Source: Malachius bipustulatus (lineage: Eukaryota > Arthropoda > Insecta > Coleoptera > Melyridae). Taken from it: a stretch of DNA of 64,000 bases. Each line of letters opens with the position of its first letter. Position 1 is the stretch's first letter. The notes under the pieces are model-generated. The model did not search any database. It saw only the letters and a program-made list of their open reading frames with translations, and was not told the origin of the DNA. A program made the translations under genes and the position numbers. This document shows positions 1 through 10,670 of this stretch, in pieces. The DNA lies in the NCBI GenBank assembly GCA_910589415.1, contig OU342637.1:24279162-24343161 (forward strand), in the 5' to 3' direction.

Positions 1-11
1 GGTAGTAATAA

Positions 12-17
12 TTTATT
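12..17 (-). terminator. Poly(A) signal of the first zinc-finger gene
   Basis: AATAAA on the minus strand, about 80 bases past the stop codon at 95-97. It fits the 3' end of the 95-1837 gene; the cleavage site is inferred. Confidence 0.55.
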
Positions 18-94
18 TGTAACTTTTATTATAAGCAATAATTATTTGCTACATTTGAACAATTTAGTATTTTTTTCAAACGAGATACAAGCTC

Positions 95-1837
95 TCACTT
101 TGGTTTCACTTCAGTATCTTTTCGGTGATTGCGTTTGAAGTGTCTATTTAGATACGCTTTCACTTTAGTTTCATAAGGACAGATGTCACACTTGAGCAAT
201 TTAGCATTTTGTCTGTGTTTAAGATTGAAATGTATAATGATGTATCTTTTGATTTTAGTTTCAAATGGACAAATGTCACATTTGAACAATAATTCAGTAT
301 GTTCTTTGTGATTATAATTAAAATGTTTGGTTAGATAAAATTTCACTTCAGTTTTATAAGGACAGATGTCACATTTGTACAATTTATTACGTTCTTCGTG
401 TTTACAAATAATATGCTTCTTCAAGTTGAGTCTTTTTTTAGTTTCAAATGCACAACTGGCACATTTGAACCATTTAGTTTCAGTACGCTCTCTGTGATTA
501 TAATTAAAATGTTTGATTAGATTTCTTCTCACTCTAGTTTCATAAGGACAGATGACACACTTGAGCAACTCCGTATCTTGTTTGTGTTTACAATTGAAAT
601 GCTCAATGATGTCTCTTTTGATTTTAGTTTCAAATGGACAAATGTCACATTTGAACAATAATTCAGTATGTTCTTTGTGATTATAATTAAAATGTTTAGC
701 TAGATAACATTTCACTTTAGTTTTATAAGAACAGATGTCACACTTGTACAACTCAGTATCTTGTCTGTGCTTACAAATAATATGTTTCTTCAAATCGCTT
801 CTTCTTTTAGTTTCATATGAACAACTGGCACATTTGAACAATTTAGTTTCAGTATGTTCTCTGTGATTATAATTAAAATGTTTAGCTAGATAAAATTTCA
901 CTTCAGTTTTATAAGGACAGATGTCACATTTGTACAATTCATTACGTTCTTTGTGTTTACCAATGATATGCCTCTTCAAATTGTTTCTTGTTATAGTTTC
1001 ATATGAACAACTGGCACATTTGAACCATACACTATGTTCTCTGTGCTTATAATTAAAATGTTTAATTAGATATCCTCTCACTTTAGTTTCATAAGGACAG
1101 ATGTCACACTTGTACAGCTCAGTATCTTGTGTGTGTGTACGATTGAAATGCTGAGTGATGTATCTTTTGATCTTAGTTTGATATGAACAACGGTCACATT
1201 TGAACACTTCAGCAGTATGTTCTCTGTGTTTGCTATAAAAGTGATTATAAATATATTCTTTCACTTTAGTTTCATAAGGACACAAGTCACACTTGAACAA
1301 TTCAGAATTTTGTCTGTGTTTCAAAATCATATGCCTTTTCAAATTGATTTTTCTCGTAGTTTCATATGTACAACTATCACATTTAAATAATTCAATCGTA
1401 GCACCCTCAGAACATCTCTTCAATGGTGTAAGTGTGAAGTATTTATGGACAATATTGCTTCTTTCTTTAGAATTTGGCTCATGTTCCTCTTCTTCAGTAC
1501 ATATCTCTTCTTTCAATCCTACAATTTGATTCTCATTGTCAAGAATTCCAAACTTACATTCGGCTTTCACTGCCACAAGTTTCCTATCAATCTGACCACT
1601 TTCCTGATAAAAATTCTCATTTTTACAAGGATAATTCTGGTAGTTGAAACAGGAATCGAAAGTCGGGAATTGTTCTTTCTTTTCTTCGTTTATGGGAGTG
1701 GTGAAAGTTGCTTCCTCTTCCAAAGGGGCACTATCAATAATTACATCTTGCTCTTTGATCAGGTCGTAGTCGTTGAACTCATTCAGTGAGTCTATTGGCT
1801 CAACTTTCACAAGACATGAAGAACTGACATCACTCAT
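95..1837 (-). CDS. Poly-C2H2 zinc-finger protein, 580 aa, 14 fingers
   Basis: Probable nuclear DNA-binding protein; target unknown. Residues 1-150 are acidic and finger-free, with psi-K-x-E sumoylation-type motifs (VKVE near residue 10, VKAE near 90, LKEE near 108). From about residue 151 to the end there are 14 consecutive fingers of the form C-x2-C-x12-H-x4-H, typically KCDxCPYETKVKxYLxxHF. Their linkers (KHREHTE type) differ from the TGEKP linker of classical Kruppel-type proteins. The ATG is chosen because the start MSD plus a nearby KxEP motif matches the paralogue at 11793. An AG at 1849-1850, just upstream on this strand, could be a splice acceptor for a leader intron. It is the opposite strand of two related genes at 5.4 and 11.8 kb. 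Paralogy within the window is clear; orthology to a named gene is not. Confidence 0.9.
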   Translation of the reverse strand: MSDVSSSCLVKVEPIDSLNEFNDYDLIKEQDVIIDSAPLEEEATFTTPINEEKKEQFPTFDSCFNYQNYPCKNENFYQESGQIDRKLVAVKAECKFGILDNENQIVGLKEEICTEEEEHEPNSKERSNIVHKYFTLTPLKRCSEGATIELFKCDSCTYETTRKINLKRHMILKHRQNSELFKCDLCPYETKVKEYIYNHFYSKHREHTAEVFKCDRCSYQTKIKRYITQHFNRTHTQDTELYKCDICPYETKVRGYLIKHFNYKHREHSVWFKCASCSYETITRNNLKRHIIGKHKERNELYKCDICPYKTEVKFYLAKHFNYNHREHTETKLFKCASCSYETKRRSDLKKHIICKHRQDTELYKCDICSYKTKVKCYLAKHFNYNHKEHTELLFKCDICPFETKIKRDIIEHFNCKHKQDTELLKCVICPYETRVRRNLIKHFNYNHRERTETKWFKCASCAFETKKRLNLKKHIICKHEERNKLYKCDICPYKTEVKFYLTKHFNYNHKEHTELLFKCDICPFETKIKRYIIIHFNLKHRQNAKLLKCDICPYETKVKAYLNRHFKRNHRKDTEVKPK

Positions 1838-1848
1838 GATGATATCTA

Positions 1849-2871
1849 CTGTGACAGGTTTTTGATGGCCAAAACCTATCTTTTTTTGGTATTGTTACCA
1901 ATAACTAGCCTCATAAGTCATTAGGTATGGATACCTGAAATGTAATTAAATACATTAATAATAGTGGAAGGTAGAATATCTAGAAGTTCAGTGGGAAAGA
2001 TAAGATTTTTCATATTATTGTACCTAATTAAATAGTGAGAGTGACATTAAGGCCAAATAGTAGTTACCTACCTATCTGCTCTTCTGCTGTTTTTTTTTTA
2101 TTCTATTATAATCAACTTTTTCTATTTTCTTTCTGCTCTTTGTTTGTAAATTGTAAAACCCTCAAATAATATAATACATTTATTAATACTAAAAAAAATA
2201 GTAAAGTACGAAACGAATTTTCAATTTTCACATTTCTACTCTACTACTAACCTAACATTCTAATGTACATATTCAGATAGTTTGCAACTGCCTGTCATTG
2301 TCACTCATCCCACAGTTGCTAAAGTCCCGTAAGCCGAGTTACTAAAGATAACTCCAGAGCCGCATGCGCTTTACCCATTTTCATGTTGTGAAATTTAAGG
2401 TTGATTTTTTCACAATGGCGATGAGTGCGATGACAGAAATTGATTAGAAAAACTTGGTGAGTAGATCATTTGATTTAATGTGAAGTTTTATCATTGAAAT
2501 TTAAAGAAAATGCCGCCGCGGTGCGCAGGCTGCGCTCCGGGCTTATCGGTCTTCTGACGTCACGTGGTGAAAATATCGTGTGATCCACAAAATTTTTCAT
2601 CAACTATTGCCTTGAATAAAATGAAGCATGTCTGCCAGATAAAACACAAACAATTGGTAGGTGTGTAAGTGAACTACTCCAATCAATGATCTACAAATCA
2701 TAGAACAATAAATAAAAACATGACTACTTTTATAATGAACTTTGTTAGAGTAAAGAAACTAACCTCTGGAACAGTAACGACATCTGCTGAGTACGTGTGG
2801 TGCTGAGTTTATTACTAATTTCAATTTGGCATTGGTTGTATTTCAAGGAGGATAAACAACGTGAGTTGTTG
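1849..2871. other. Gene-free stretch upstream of the first zinc-finger gene
   Basis: Mostly AT-rich, no coding potential recognised. It contains a short GC-rich patch (about 2510-2570) that could be promoter sequence for the minus-strand zinc-finger gene; this is inference from composition and position. Confidence 0.4.
2555..2566. promoter_or_regulatory. Overlapping CRE (TGACGTCA) and E-box (CACGTG)
   Basis: TGACGTCA at 2555-2562 shares two bases with CACGTG at 2561-2566, inside a GC-rich patch of an AT-rich region about 700 bases upstream of the minus-strand zinc-finger start. Such composite sites bind CREB/ATF and bHLH factors in known promoters; use here is inferred. A second TGACGTCA lies at 3436-3443. 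Confidence 0.35.
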
Positions 2872-2929
2872 TAGGGTACCTGTATTACCGACACTGGCGC
2901 TTACTAGTGTTGGTAATACAGATACCCTA
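2872..2929. repeat. Short palindromic element, copy 1 of 5
   Basis: Near-perfect hairpin whose left arm begins TAGGGTACCTGTATTACC and whose right arm is its reverse complement, with a loop of about ten bases. Related copies lie at 3495, 17528, 56366 and 58278. Confidence 0.8.
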
Positions 2930-3239
2930 AGTCGTTGTTATCTCAGAAACTTAGAATATTCTGTATTTCTGAATGAGGATAAAATGACATTTCAATTTGA
3001 CGTTTCCGTTCGAGTTTGAGTTTTTGAATGATTCAATAATTTATCATTTACCATTTTATAATTTCTCTTCCAAAACACAAACAATAACAGAATTTCTGAA
3101 GAATGGTGGTCTGAAAATCATAAAAAAGTGGCAATTAAGCAAAACAACCAGCAGGAAGGAATTAAAAATTTAATTGAATAAAAAAATTAAATTAGTCCAA
3201 CTTAATTTTTTTACGTCACTTGACTTGAGTATTTTTCTT

Positions 3240-3283
3240 TACGATTACGAATCACGATTACGATTCGATTCGATTACGATACG
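3240..3283. repeat. Simple repeat of ACGATT/CGATT units
   Basis: Imperfect reiteration of CGATTA and CGATT over about 45 bases; a microsatellite with no gene in it. Confidence 0.6.
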
Positions 3284-3494
3284 TTCCCAATGCGCATGTC
3301 GAGCGTTTATCGCCGGTGTGTGGAGAACAGCGATTCTGGACCGCTCGAGTGATCGTATTGGCGTAATTTATGAACGACAGTTTACAGAGCGAGCAAACAT
3401 CTGGTCGATTTTATGAACGGTTTTGCGCGATACTGTGACGTCAGTGTGACACTGTGCGACCTATATGATCTTTATGAGCGCACCCCAGTTGCTG

Positions 3495-3552
3495 TAGGGA
3501 ATCTGCATTACCGACACTGCTGCTTGTTAGTGTCAGTAATACAGGTACCCTA
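3495..3552. repeat. Short palindromic element, copy 2 of 5
   Basis: 58 bases, the same length as copy 1, with arms around ATTACCGACACT and AGTGTCAGTAAT. Left end TAGGGA, right end TACCCTA. Confidence 0.8.
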
Positions 3553-3688
3553 GCCAGTTTATTCATATTTAAAATAATCCCTTGTTTAGTATAATTCCCT
3601 TTGCATCACGTTCCGTTTTATAATTTGACAGCGGTAAATTTTAGATTTTTTGATGATTTTTAAAATATATCTCCAACTCCACTCGAAC

Positions 3689-4423
3689 CATAGACCTAGA
3701 ATATAATGGACTGATAGTTGTCAATGCTTTACTGTACTAAGTTTGTTGCCAGTCTAAGGTAGGCAACCAATATTTCTTGTAAGGGCAAAAACTACTGAAT
3801 AATATGGAGAAATAATACGAAATTCAAATTTTTTGTTTTTATTACACATATTTTATAGGAAGGACATGGTTATTTTTAAAGATTAAGAAAATAAATGCAT
3901 AAAAATTATAATAACACGACTTTATTATTTGTTTTTATATGGTAATTCTAATAGAATAACTATTTATTACAATTACAGAGATAAAATGTTTCACTTACCT
4001 ATGAAAAGATATATCTGTTACTTTTGATACGCGATTTACACAATTATAAGCTGCACAAGACTGGACCATCATTAATATTAAATTTTAAATCAACAGAGAA
4101 GGTATTTAGAGTAAATATAAATATGCTGTTAACCAGTATGGATATTAAAATCAGATCTATTTGTTATACACCTACAATTTCCATACAAGGCCAATAATAA
4201 ATATTTATTATTTATAATACTAATGTCAGATAATAATATTAACATTAATTGTTCTATCGCTCAAAAAATACCAAGAATGCGGAATTTTTTATTATTCTTT
4301 GTTTGAATTTGTATTGTTGAATTGAATACGTCTCTTTGCCCTTACTTGTATGTATGGTTGCCTAACTTTGGTTGGCAACAAATTTTAGTCTCAAGGGTTC
4401 GTCCATTATATTCTAGGTCTATG
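3689..4423. mobile_element. hAT-type non-autonomous element with 8-bp target duplication
   Basis: Inverted terminal arms of about 105 bases start CATAGACCTAGAATATAATG and end with the reverse complement. The element is flanked by a perfect direct repeat ACTCGAAC (3681-3688 and 4424-4431). An 8-bp duplication and a terminal CA are typical of the hAT superfamily. The 500-base interior is AT-rich and encodes nothing, so it is a MITE-like passenger. Confidence 0.85.
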
Positions 4424-4431
4424 ACTCGAAC

Positions 4432-5297
4432 CCTAATTTGGTAATGATTTGATTGGTGAGGTTTTAATCAATCAAGTCCCGAGACGCCGTCAGTGGTCGG
4501 GGAAACCGGCTACGGTTCCAAATAAACAAGCCTCTAACAGTTGCAGAACTTGCAGAGTTGCCAATTTCACTACAGTAAACTTCTGATTACAGTAAATGCG
4601 AAATTTTTAATGGTAAAAATTAAACTACCGACAGACGGCTCGAGCTCGACGGAAATCTAAATTATGATTTAGTTCAATTCAATTGATGGCGATCGCAGGC
4701 CAATGCCTGGAAACAACTTCAATAAGTCAAATTTGAGGACCACGTGATTTTAAAACTTCAACTAAATCACGACAACTGACAATAATGGCGTGAATGGTTT
4801 GCTTATCTGGAACCGTTTATGCTTAGCCCAGCCTAGTGACTGTTGGCGTCTATTCAAAGTCACCTGCGCATGTGGCCGTGCAGTTATTAGCTCTACAGCT
4901 ATCGGCGTTTTAGCAGCCATTACGCGTTCCTGTTATCCTGTTATCGTTATCAATTCAATTATCATTGATTTGATTTAATGAGGTTAGGTATTCTGATTCG
5001 TGCAGTGATTCGATTCGTTCACGTTCAATTATTCAGTAATTTTATTATATTATTATAAATAAATAATTAATAAGGCAAGACAGCAAAGAGACACTGTGGC
5101 AAGTGTTTGTATTTTTTGAAAATCGAGCCAAAATAAAATTTGGCAGCAAAATTAGTTAGGTAGGTAAGGTTTGGTCCATGTAAAATATTTTTTAGCCAAA
5201 TCTCCTCTTCATGTTTTGTTCCCTGTTGTCTGTTGTTATCCCCCTTGAAGCTGAAAGCTCAAAAAATCCAAATAATATCCTTTAATTTTAATTTCAG
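4432..5297. other. Gene-free stretch and probable leader region of the second zinc-finger gene
   Basis: No ORF of interest. A polypyrimidine tract followed by TTTCAG at about 5292-5297 looks like the splice acceptor of the exon that carries the zinc-finger ORF, so the 5' leader exon should lie upstream in this stretch or further left. Confidence 0.4.
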
Positions 5298-5409
5298 TTG
5301 TTATTAGAGGAAGTCATAATATCATTGTCAAGTCAATCGACTTCTTTGTATTCTTCTTGTGTATGGTTTTGGCACCTTTATGGCCCAAGTCAGTCTATTC
5401 TATTGTAAG

Positions 5410-8400
5410 ATGAATGACAGTTGTATGACAAGTTCACCAACACCGAGCGACTCCCAGAAACGACAAGCAGTCGATACTCTTTCCATCAAAAAGGAACTGT
5501 TGGATGACGTTTTGGGTCAACAAAACGACCCGACTATCACTGCCAGTTTGAAAGGAGAACAGGAAGAAAAGTATCGATATCTGGAACCTGGAGCGTGTAG
5601 CAGTCTTGTGAATAATTCTTTTATAAATCAGAGGGTCGATAATAACGTTTCGGTTGATGTGAGAGTGAAAGAGGAGACAAATTTCGATGGAACCGGGACC
5701 GGGAAGTATAACCGTAAAGATCTTGAAAGTGTATCCGTTAAAGAAGAAATCGATTTCAAAGAAAGCGTGCTGCTTGATCCGAGAGAGCTTTCTCGATTTT
5801 TCGAATGCATCAAATGTTCGTTTAAAACTAAATGGACCGAGTCCTTAGTCATACGTCCTGCAGACAAACACGATGAACAAGCAGATGTGTTCAGGTGTAC
5901 GAAGTGTTTGTTTGAAACAAACTCGAGGGAATACTTGATTGGGCATTTTGATCACAAGCTCAGAGAACAGAGTCAATTATTGTTCAAGTGTGACAGGTGT
6001 TCATATGAAACTAAAGTGAAAGCGAACTTAAACAGACATTTCAGTCGTAATCACAGAGAAAATACCAAAATGTTCAAATGTGACCATTGTCCCTATGAAA
6101 CTAAAGTAAGAACGGATTTGAATAAGCATTTCAATCGTCAACATAGAGAAGATGATGAACAGTTGAAGAATGCTGTAAGAGTGAAAGAGGAGAACAACTT
6201 TAATGGGACCGGGGGCAGGGAGTATAATAGTATTGAAGAAGATTTTGAAAATGTATCAGTTAAAGAAGAAATTGATTTGGAAGAAAGCGCCCTACTTGAT
6301 CCGAGAGAGCTTTCTCGATTTTTCGAATGCGTAAAATGTTCGGTTAAAACTAAATGGTCCTTAGTAACGCGTCCTGCAAACAAGCACGATGAACAAGCAG
6401 AAGTGTTCAAATGTACGATGTGTTTGTTTGAAACAAACTCGAGAGAATACTTGATTGGGCATTTTAATCACAAGCTCAGAGAACAGAGTCAATTCTTATT
6501 CAAGTGCGACAGTTGTTCATATGAAACTAAAGTGAAGGCGTATCTAGATAGACATTTCAGTCGTAATCACAAAATGTTCAAATGTGACCATTGTCCCTAT
6601 GAAACTAAAATGAAAGCGGATTTGAATAGGCATTTTAATCAACACAGAGAAGATGCCAATCAGTTCAAGAATGCCGTGAGAGTCAGAGAGGAGACAAACT
6701 TTAATGAAACCGGAATTGAGGAGTATAACCGGAACCGCATTGAAAATGTATCGGAGAAAGAAGAAAGCACGCTACTTGATCCAAGAGAACTCTCTCGATT
6801 TTTTGAATGCATCAAATGTTCGTTCAAAACTAAATGGGCGAAATGCTTAGTCACGCGTCGAACAAACGAACAAACCGATGTGTTCACGTGTACGAAGTGT
6901 CTGTTTGAAACAAACTCGAGGGAATACTTGATTGGGCATTTTGATCGTAAGCTCGGAGATCGTTCTGAAGATATATTTAAATGTGACATTTGTCCATTCG
7001 AAACTAAAATCAAAAGTTACTTTATTAAGCATATTAACCGTAACCACAAAGAATGTACTGAAACTGAAATTTTCAAGTGTGACATTTGTTCATATGAAAC
7101 CAAACGTAAAAGTTCCTTTATCGATCATTTTGATCGTAAGCACAAAGAACATTCTGAAGTGTTCAAGTGTGACATTTGCGCTTACAACACCAAAACGAAA
7201 GCCAACTTACAGAGGCATTATAATTTCAAACACAGAGAACACACTGAATTGTTTCAATGTAACGAATGTTCATATGAAACTAACTATAAAAATTATATCC
7301 GTGAGCATATCCGCCGTAAACACAGAGAACCGACGGAATTGTTTGACTGTCACATTTGTCCTTATAAAACCAGCGAGAAATCATATCTGAAACGTCATTT
7401 CGATAATAAACATAGAGAAGTTACTGAAATGTTCAAATGTGACATTTGTCCATTTGAAACTAAGAACAAGGGTAATTTGACGAATCATTTTAATCGCAAA
7501 CATAGGGAACACACAGAAGTGTTCAAGTGTGACCTTTGCCAATATGAAAGTAAATTCAAAGCTTACATAAAGATACATTTCAGTCATATGCACAAAGAAA
7601 ATATGGAAATGTTCAAATGTGACCTGTGCTCATTTAAAACAAAACTCAGAGGTAACTTTCAGATGCACATTAAACGTTTACACACGGAATCTACTAAATT
7701 GTTCAAATGCAACAGTTGTTCATACGAAACTAAAATAAAACGTGATTTGAATAGACATTTTGCCCGTGTACACAAGGAATATCCAGCATTATTCAAATGT
7801 GACTGTTGTTCTTTTCAAACTAGGCTGAAAACTTATCTGGACAGTCACGTTTACCTTCATCATAGTGGCGATGCCAAACGGTTTAAATGTGACAGTTGTC
7901 CTTACGAAACTAAAGTGAAATCAAAGCTAATTATACATTTCGATCGTGATCACAGAGAACATCTGCTCAAGTGTCACGTTTGTCCTTACCAAACGAAAGT
8001 GAAACAATATCTGAACAATCACTTGAAACGTAATCACAGCGGAAATACCGAAGTGTTTAAATGCGGCAGTTGCGCTTACGAATCTAGAAATAATTCCAAC
8101 TTGAAATGCCACATTTATCGTAATCATAGAGACGTTATCACGTTGTTCGAATGTGACAGTTGTTCGTTCGTAGCCAAATGCAGGAATGCATTGAAGGTGC
8201 ATGTTGACCGTAGACACAGAGAAGATGCTGAACTGTTCAAATGTGAGGCTTGTCCTTTTAAAACTAAAATGAAATCATATCTTGCTAAGCATTTCGATCG
8301 TAAACACCGTGAGCACACTGAAGTTTTCAAATGTGAGAGTTGTAAGTACAAATCTAAAATATATGCCAACTTGAAGCTGCACGTTTATCGCAGTCATAGA

Positions 8401-8412
8401 AAGAGAAAATAA
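5410..8412 (+). CDS. Large poly-C2H2 zinc-finger protein, about 1000 aa, 20 canonical plus 6 degenerate fingers
   Basis: Probable nuclear DNA-binding protein, uninterrupted in one exon. I prefer the ATG at 5410 (A at -3; MND resembles the MSD start of both paralogues); an in-frame ATG at 5359 would add 17 residues. The N-terminal part has IKKE and LKGE motifs, then a module repeated three times (starts 5659, 6175, 6676). Each module has a VxVKEE stretch, a DPRELSRFFEC segment and two degenerate fingers; copies 1 and 2 add two good fingers. Copy 3 runs straight into 16 canonical KCDxCxYETK fingers reaching the C-terminus. In the degenerate pair, the first His of finger one is Arg (copies 1 and 2 read RPADKH and RPANKH) and the second His of finger two is Leu. 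Downstream fingers align in order with those of the gene at 11793. Family and domain are certain; target and biological role unknown. Confidence 0.9.
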   Translation: MNDSCMTSSPTPSDSQKRQAVDTLSIKKELLDDVLGQQNDPTITASLKGEQEEKYRYLEPGACSSLVNNSFINQRVDNNVSVDVRVKEETNFDGTGTGKYNRKDLESVSVKEEIDFKESVLLDPRELSRFFECIKCSFKTKWTESLVIRPADKHDEQADVFRCTKCLFETNSREYLIGHFDHKLREQSQLLFKCDRCSYETKVKANLNRHFSRNHRENTKMFKCDHCPYETKVRTDLNKHFNRQHREDDEQLKNAVRVKEENNFNGTGGREYNSIEEDFENVSVKEEIDLEESALLDPRELSRFFECVKCSVKTKWSLVTRPANKHDEQAEVFKCTMCLFETNSREYLIGHFNHKLREQSQFLFKCDSCSYETKVKAYLDRHFSRNHKMFKCDHCPYETKMKADLNRHFNQHREDANQFKNAVRVREETNFNETGIEEYNRNRIENVSEKEESTLLDPRELSRFFECIKCSFKTKWAKCLVTRRTNEQTDVFTCTKCLFETNSREYLIGHFDRKLGDRSEDIFKCDICPFETKIKSYFIKHINRNHKECTETEIFKCDICSYETKRKSSFIDHFDRKHKEHSEVFKCDICAYNTKTKANLQRHYNFKHREHTELFQCNECSYETNYKNYIREHIRRKHREPTELFDCHICPYKTSEKSYLKRHFDNKHREVTEMFKCDICPFETKNKGNLTNHFNRKHREHTEVFKCDLCQYESKFKAYIKIHFSHMHKENMEMFKCDLCSFKTKLRGNFQMHIKRLHTESTKLFKCNSCSYETKIKRDLNRHFARVHKEYPALFKCDCCSFQTRLKTYLDSHVYLHHSGDAKRFKCDSCPYETKVKSKLIIHFDRDHREHLLKCHVCPYQTKVKQYLNNHLKRNHSGNTEVFKCGSCAYESRNNSNLKCHIYRNHRDVITLFECDSCSFVAKCRNALKVHVDRRHREDAELFKCEACPFKTKMKSYLAKHFDRKHREHTEVFKCESCKYKSKIYANLKLHVYRSHRKRK
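5659..6970 (+). repeat. Intragenic triplication of a ~170-codon module
   Basis: Three in-frame tandem copies begin at 5659, 6175 and 6676, with spacings of 516 and 501 bases (172 and 167 codons). Shared landmarks are a VRVKEET-like start, LLDPRELSRFFEC, KCLFETNSREYLIGHF and then canonical fingers. Copy 3 has lost the two psi-K-x-E motifs (VREE and EKEE instead). Confidence 0.9.
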
Positions 8413-8450
8413 TTGTTTAATGTAGCTAATTATTAAGCGGGCAGGAATGT

Positions 8451-8540
8451 TATAAATAAATAAATGTATTATACCACCAACTCGATTTTGTATTTTTCTT
8501 TTGGTAACAATGAACACCCTGAATTGTGTTTAATTGATAA
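8451..8540 (+). repeat. 3' flank duplicated with the gene at 11793
   Basis: The sequence after the stop (TATAAATAAATA, then CCAACTCGATTTTGTA, GAACACCCTGAATTGTG) matches 13669-13745 with few differences. This shows that the 5.4-kb and 11.8-kb genes were copied together with their 3' ends. Confidence 0.8.
8455..8460 (+). terminator. Poly(A) signal of the second zinc-finger gene
   Basis: AATAAA about 45 bases after the TAA stop, part of a short ATAAATAAATAAAT run. Confidence 0.7.
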
Positions 8541-9025
8541 GAACCGTATACGTAATTTCATGTAAAATAAAATAACAATTTCTATCATCCCTTTAAAATG
8601 CTACTTCATTACGTGTACCAAATTTGGCTTTTCCAAGTTCAAGTATAACCGAGATATTGATTTTATTCGAGAGGCCCCCATTTCAAGGCCTATAACTTCT
8701 CAGAGGTGCAACGCAACTTAGTATGAAGATAACTTTTCTAATTTCAAGAAAGTGGTCCAATTTTCTTGTACCTAATTTACCTATTTCAAAATATACTTAC
8801 GCCATAACAGTAAGCAGAACATTTCCGCTGATGTAGTTTTTTGTTTCACCAGCAGTTATCGTGTTAAACGTTGCGAAATTTATTGCTCAATATTTTGCTT
8901 ATATCTTTTAAAATGTAGCTCTGGATTTTTTAAAATTATTTTTCCCGTACTTTACTGAGTGTCCCCTCCAATGTAATAAAGAGTTTATCCGTCATTTTCT
9001 TAACACCCTGTAAATACAGCATAAA
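8541..9025. other. Gene-free stretch
   Basis: AT-rich sequence with no coding potential or repeat that I could recognise. Confidence 0.4.
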
Positions 9026-9275
9026 TTTTATAGGAAGGCGAGAGTTTGACGAGAATTGGCTAGTGCGCAGATACGCCTTCGAATCCATAGAAATTTGTTG
9101 TCCAATAACTCCAATATCAACAATGTTAGTCGATGTCCACGTTAAAAAAAACAACCAACCAGATAAGGCTGATAAGAGTATCTTCGCCGTTCATCGAACG
9201 AGTAAATTCTTAGTGGCGGTGAGTAAAGTTCGCAAGGTGCGTAGTTCACGCCCAACCTTCGCCTTCCTATAATTT
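9026..9275. mobile_element. Possible MITE with diverged inverted ends
   Basis: TTTATAGGAAGGCGA at the left is nearly the reverse complement of TCGCCTTCCTATAA at the right, 245 bases apart; similarity decays after about 20 bases. No target duplication found. Confidence 0.4.
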
Positions 9276-9311
9276 AAACACCAACTGTAAAAAACAATCT
9301 CTCTGTATAAA

Positions 9312-9677
9312 AAAAAAAACAATAATGCTTTCTGAACGACACACTTGCCCTAACGGTATGGTGAAAACAGAAACATCGATGTTTCAATGGTTATTTCCAT
9401 CTCATTTTGGTTTTTCGGTACTGTCAGAGTTGGTAGTGAAAAAAATTGCAGAAAGTTATTGTATACTTTTCAGTCGTCAGATGGCATTTGCCTTGCAAGT
9501 CACTATGTTTCCGACAAATCATTTGCTTATAGGCTTTGATTTTCTTTCTGACCGGTACACTTCCCTAGTGGTGGTGATGTGACAGACTGATGAGATGGAA
9601 ATAACCATTGAAACATCGATGTCTCTGTCTTCATCATACCGTTAGGGCAAGTGTGTCGTTCAGAGCATTATTGTTTT
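9312..9677. mobile_element. Foldback element with ~90-bp inverted arms
   Basis: The left arm (9312-9404) and right arm (9589-9677) are reverse complements with only a handful of differences, for example CGACACACTTGCCCTAACGG in the left arm. The 185-base interior is non-coding. Flanks are A- and T-runs, so no target duplication can be read with confidence. Confidence 0.8.
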
Positions 9678-9679
9678 TC

Positions 9680-10670
9680 AACAATCGGATTGCTGTAAAT
9701 TGATATTAATAATTTATTATTATATCAATTTGTTTCATATCTCTCTGTATGGTATTTGTACTATAATTACCCGATAAACAAATGCAAACATATTATATTT
9801 CTTATAATTTGTTCTAAATTTCATTAATAATGCGAAAGTGGTCATCATTTATTTTCTTAGCAAGAGTTTTTAGTGGTCATAACTTTAATTGGACTCGTGA
9901 GTTTATTGATACCTAAAAGAAGGTACAAAAAAATTAAATTATTCAAGCGTAACCAGTAAACGAAAACCATCAGGCTTACGCATCAATCAGATTTTTGTAA
10001 ATAGCCTCATATTCTTCAAGTGAATGACCTTTTTGACCTGTTAAAATTCAAAACATAATCTGTTAATGTCTGTCTATTCAAGTAAAATCATATTACCGAC
10101 GTTAATACTTAGGTACCTTCAGGTGATTTCTAAAATTGCTTGTAGCATCTACTCTTCCTTTCAAAATTTGAGGGAATTTTAAACACTGTGCCTGGATATT
10201 ATTGTTTCCATCACCGCAGATTTTATTATGAAAAAGGCGCCATCCGAGATAAGGGGAAGGGAATGATTAAAGGCAGAATTTTGTTCTGCTGAAGCTATAC
10301 TTTCTGTAATTTCACTGCTACTTGTATTACCTACTGTCAGAATTAGCCATTTCTTCAAAAATCATGTCCGGTAATTTTTTTGGTGAAAGATAAGACCACA
10401 TCTCTCAATAAAACTGGTTTAATTCACTTGATAAATACCGGACATTTGAATTCTTACTGTTTCGCGCCACCTTCCACGGATCCCGCGTTCCTTGACAATT
10501 GCCGCGTCACTCGAACTCCGCCGAGGATCATTTGGTACCCGGAGAGCATAAGTTGAAAAGGGTAAACTGTGCTAGCCGCATTATTACAGAAATTGTTTCT
10601 ATTCTGCGGTTCCATTACGCGCGCTGCCATCTAGCGATGATGGATTGAACTGAATTTACATGTTTTTAAG
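9680..10670. other. Gene-free stretch
   Basis: No coding sequence recognised. At about 10096-10120 a fragment (ATTACCGACG...TAGGTACC) weakly resembles the short palindromic family but has no second arm. The last 200 bases are less AT-rich. Confidence 0.35.

Noticed and set aside
4790..4978. 62-codon plus-strand ORF upstream of the second zinc-finger gene
   Set aside because: Short, no motif, ends in repeat-like sequence; chance ORF.
10096..10120. Possible sixth copy of the 58-bp palindrome
   Set aside because: Only ATTACCGAC and TAGGTACC words are present; no inverted second arm.
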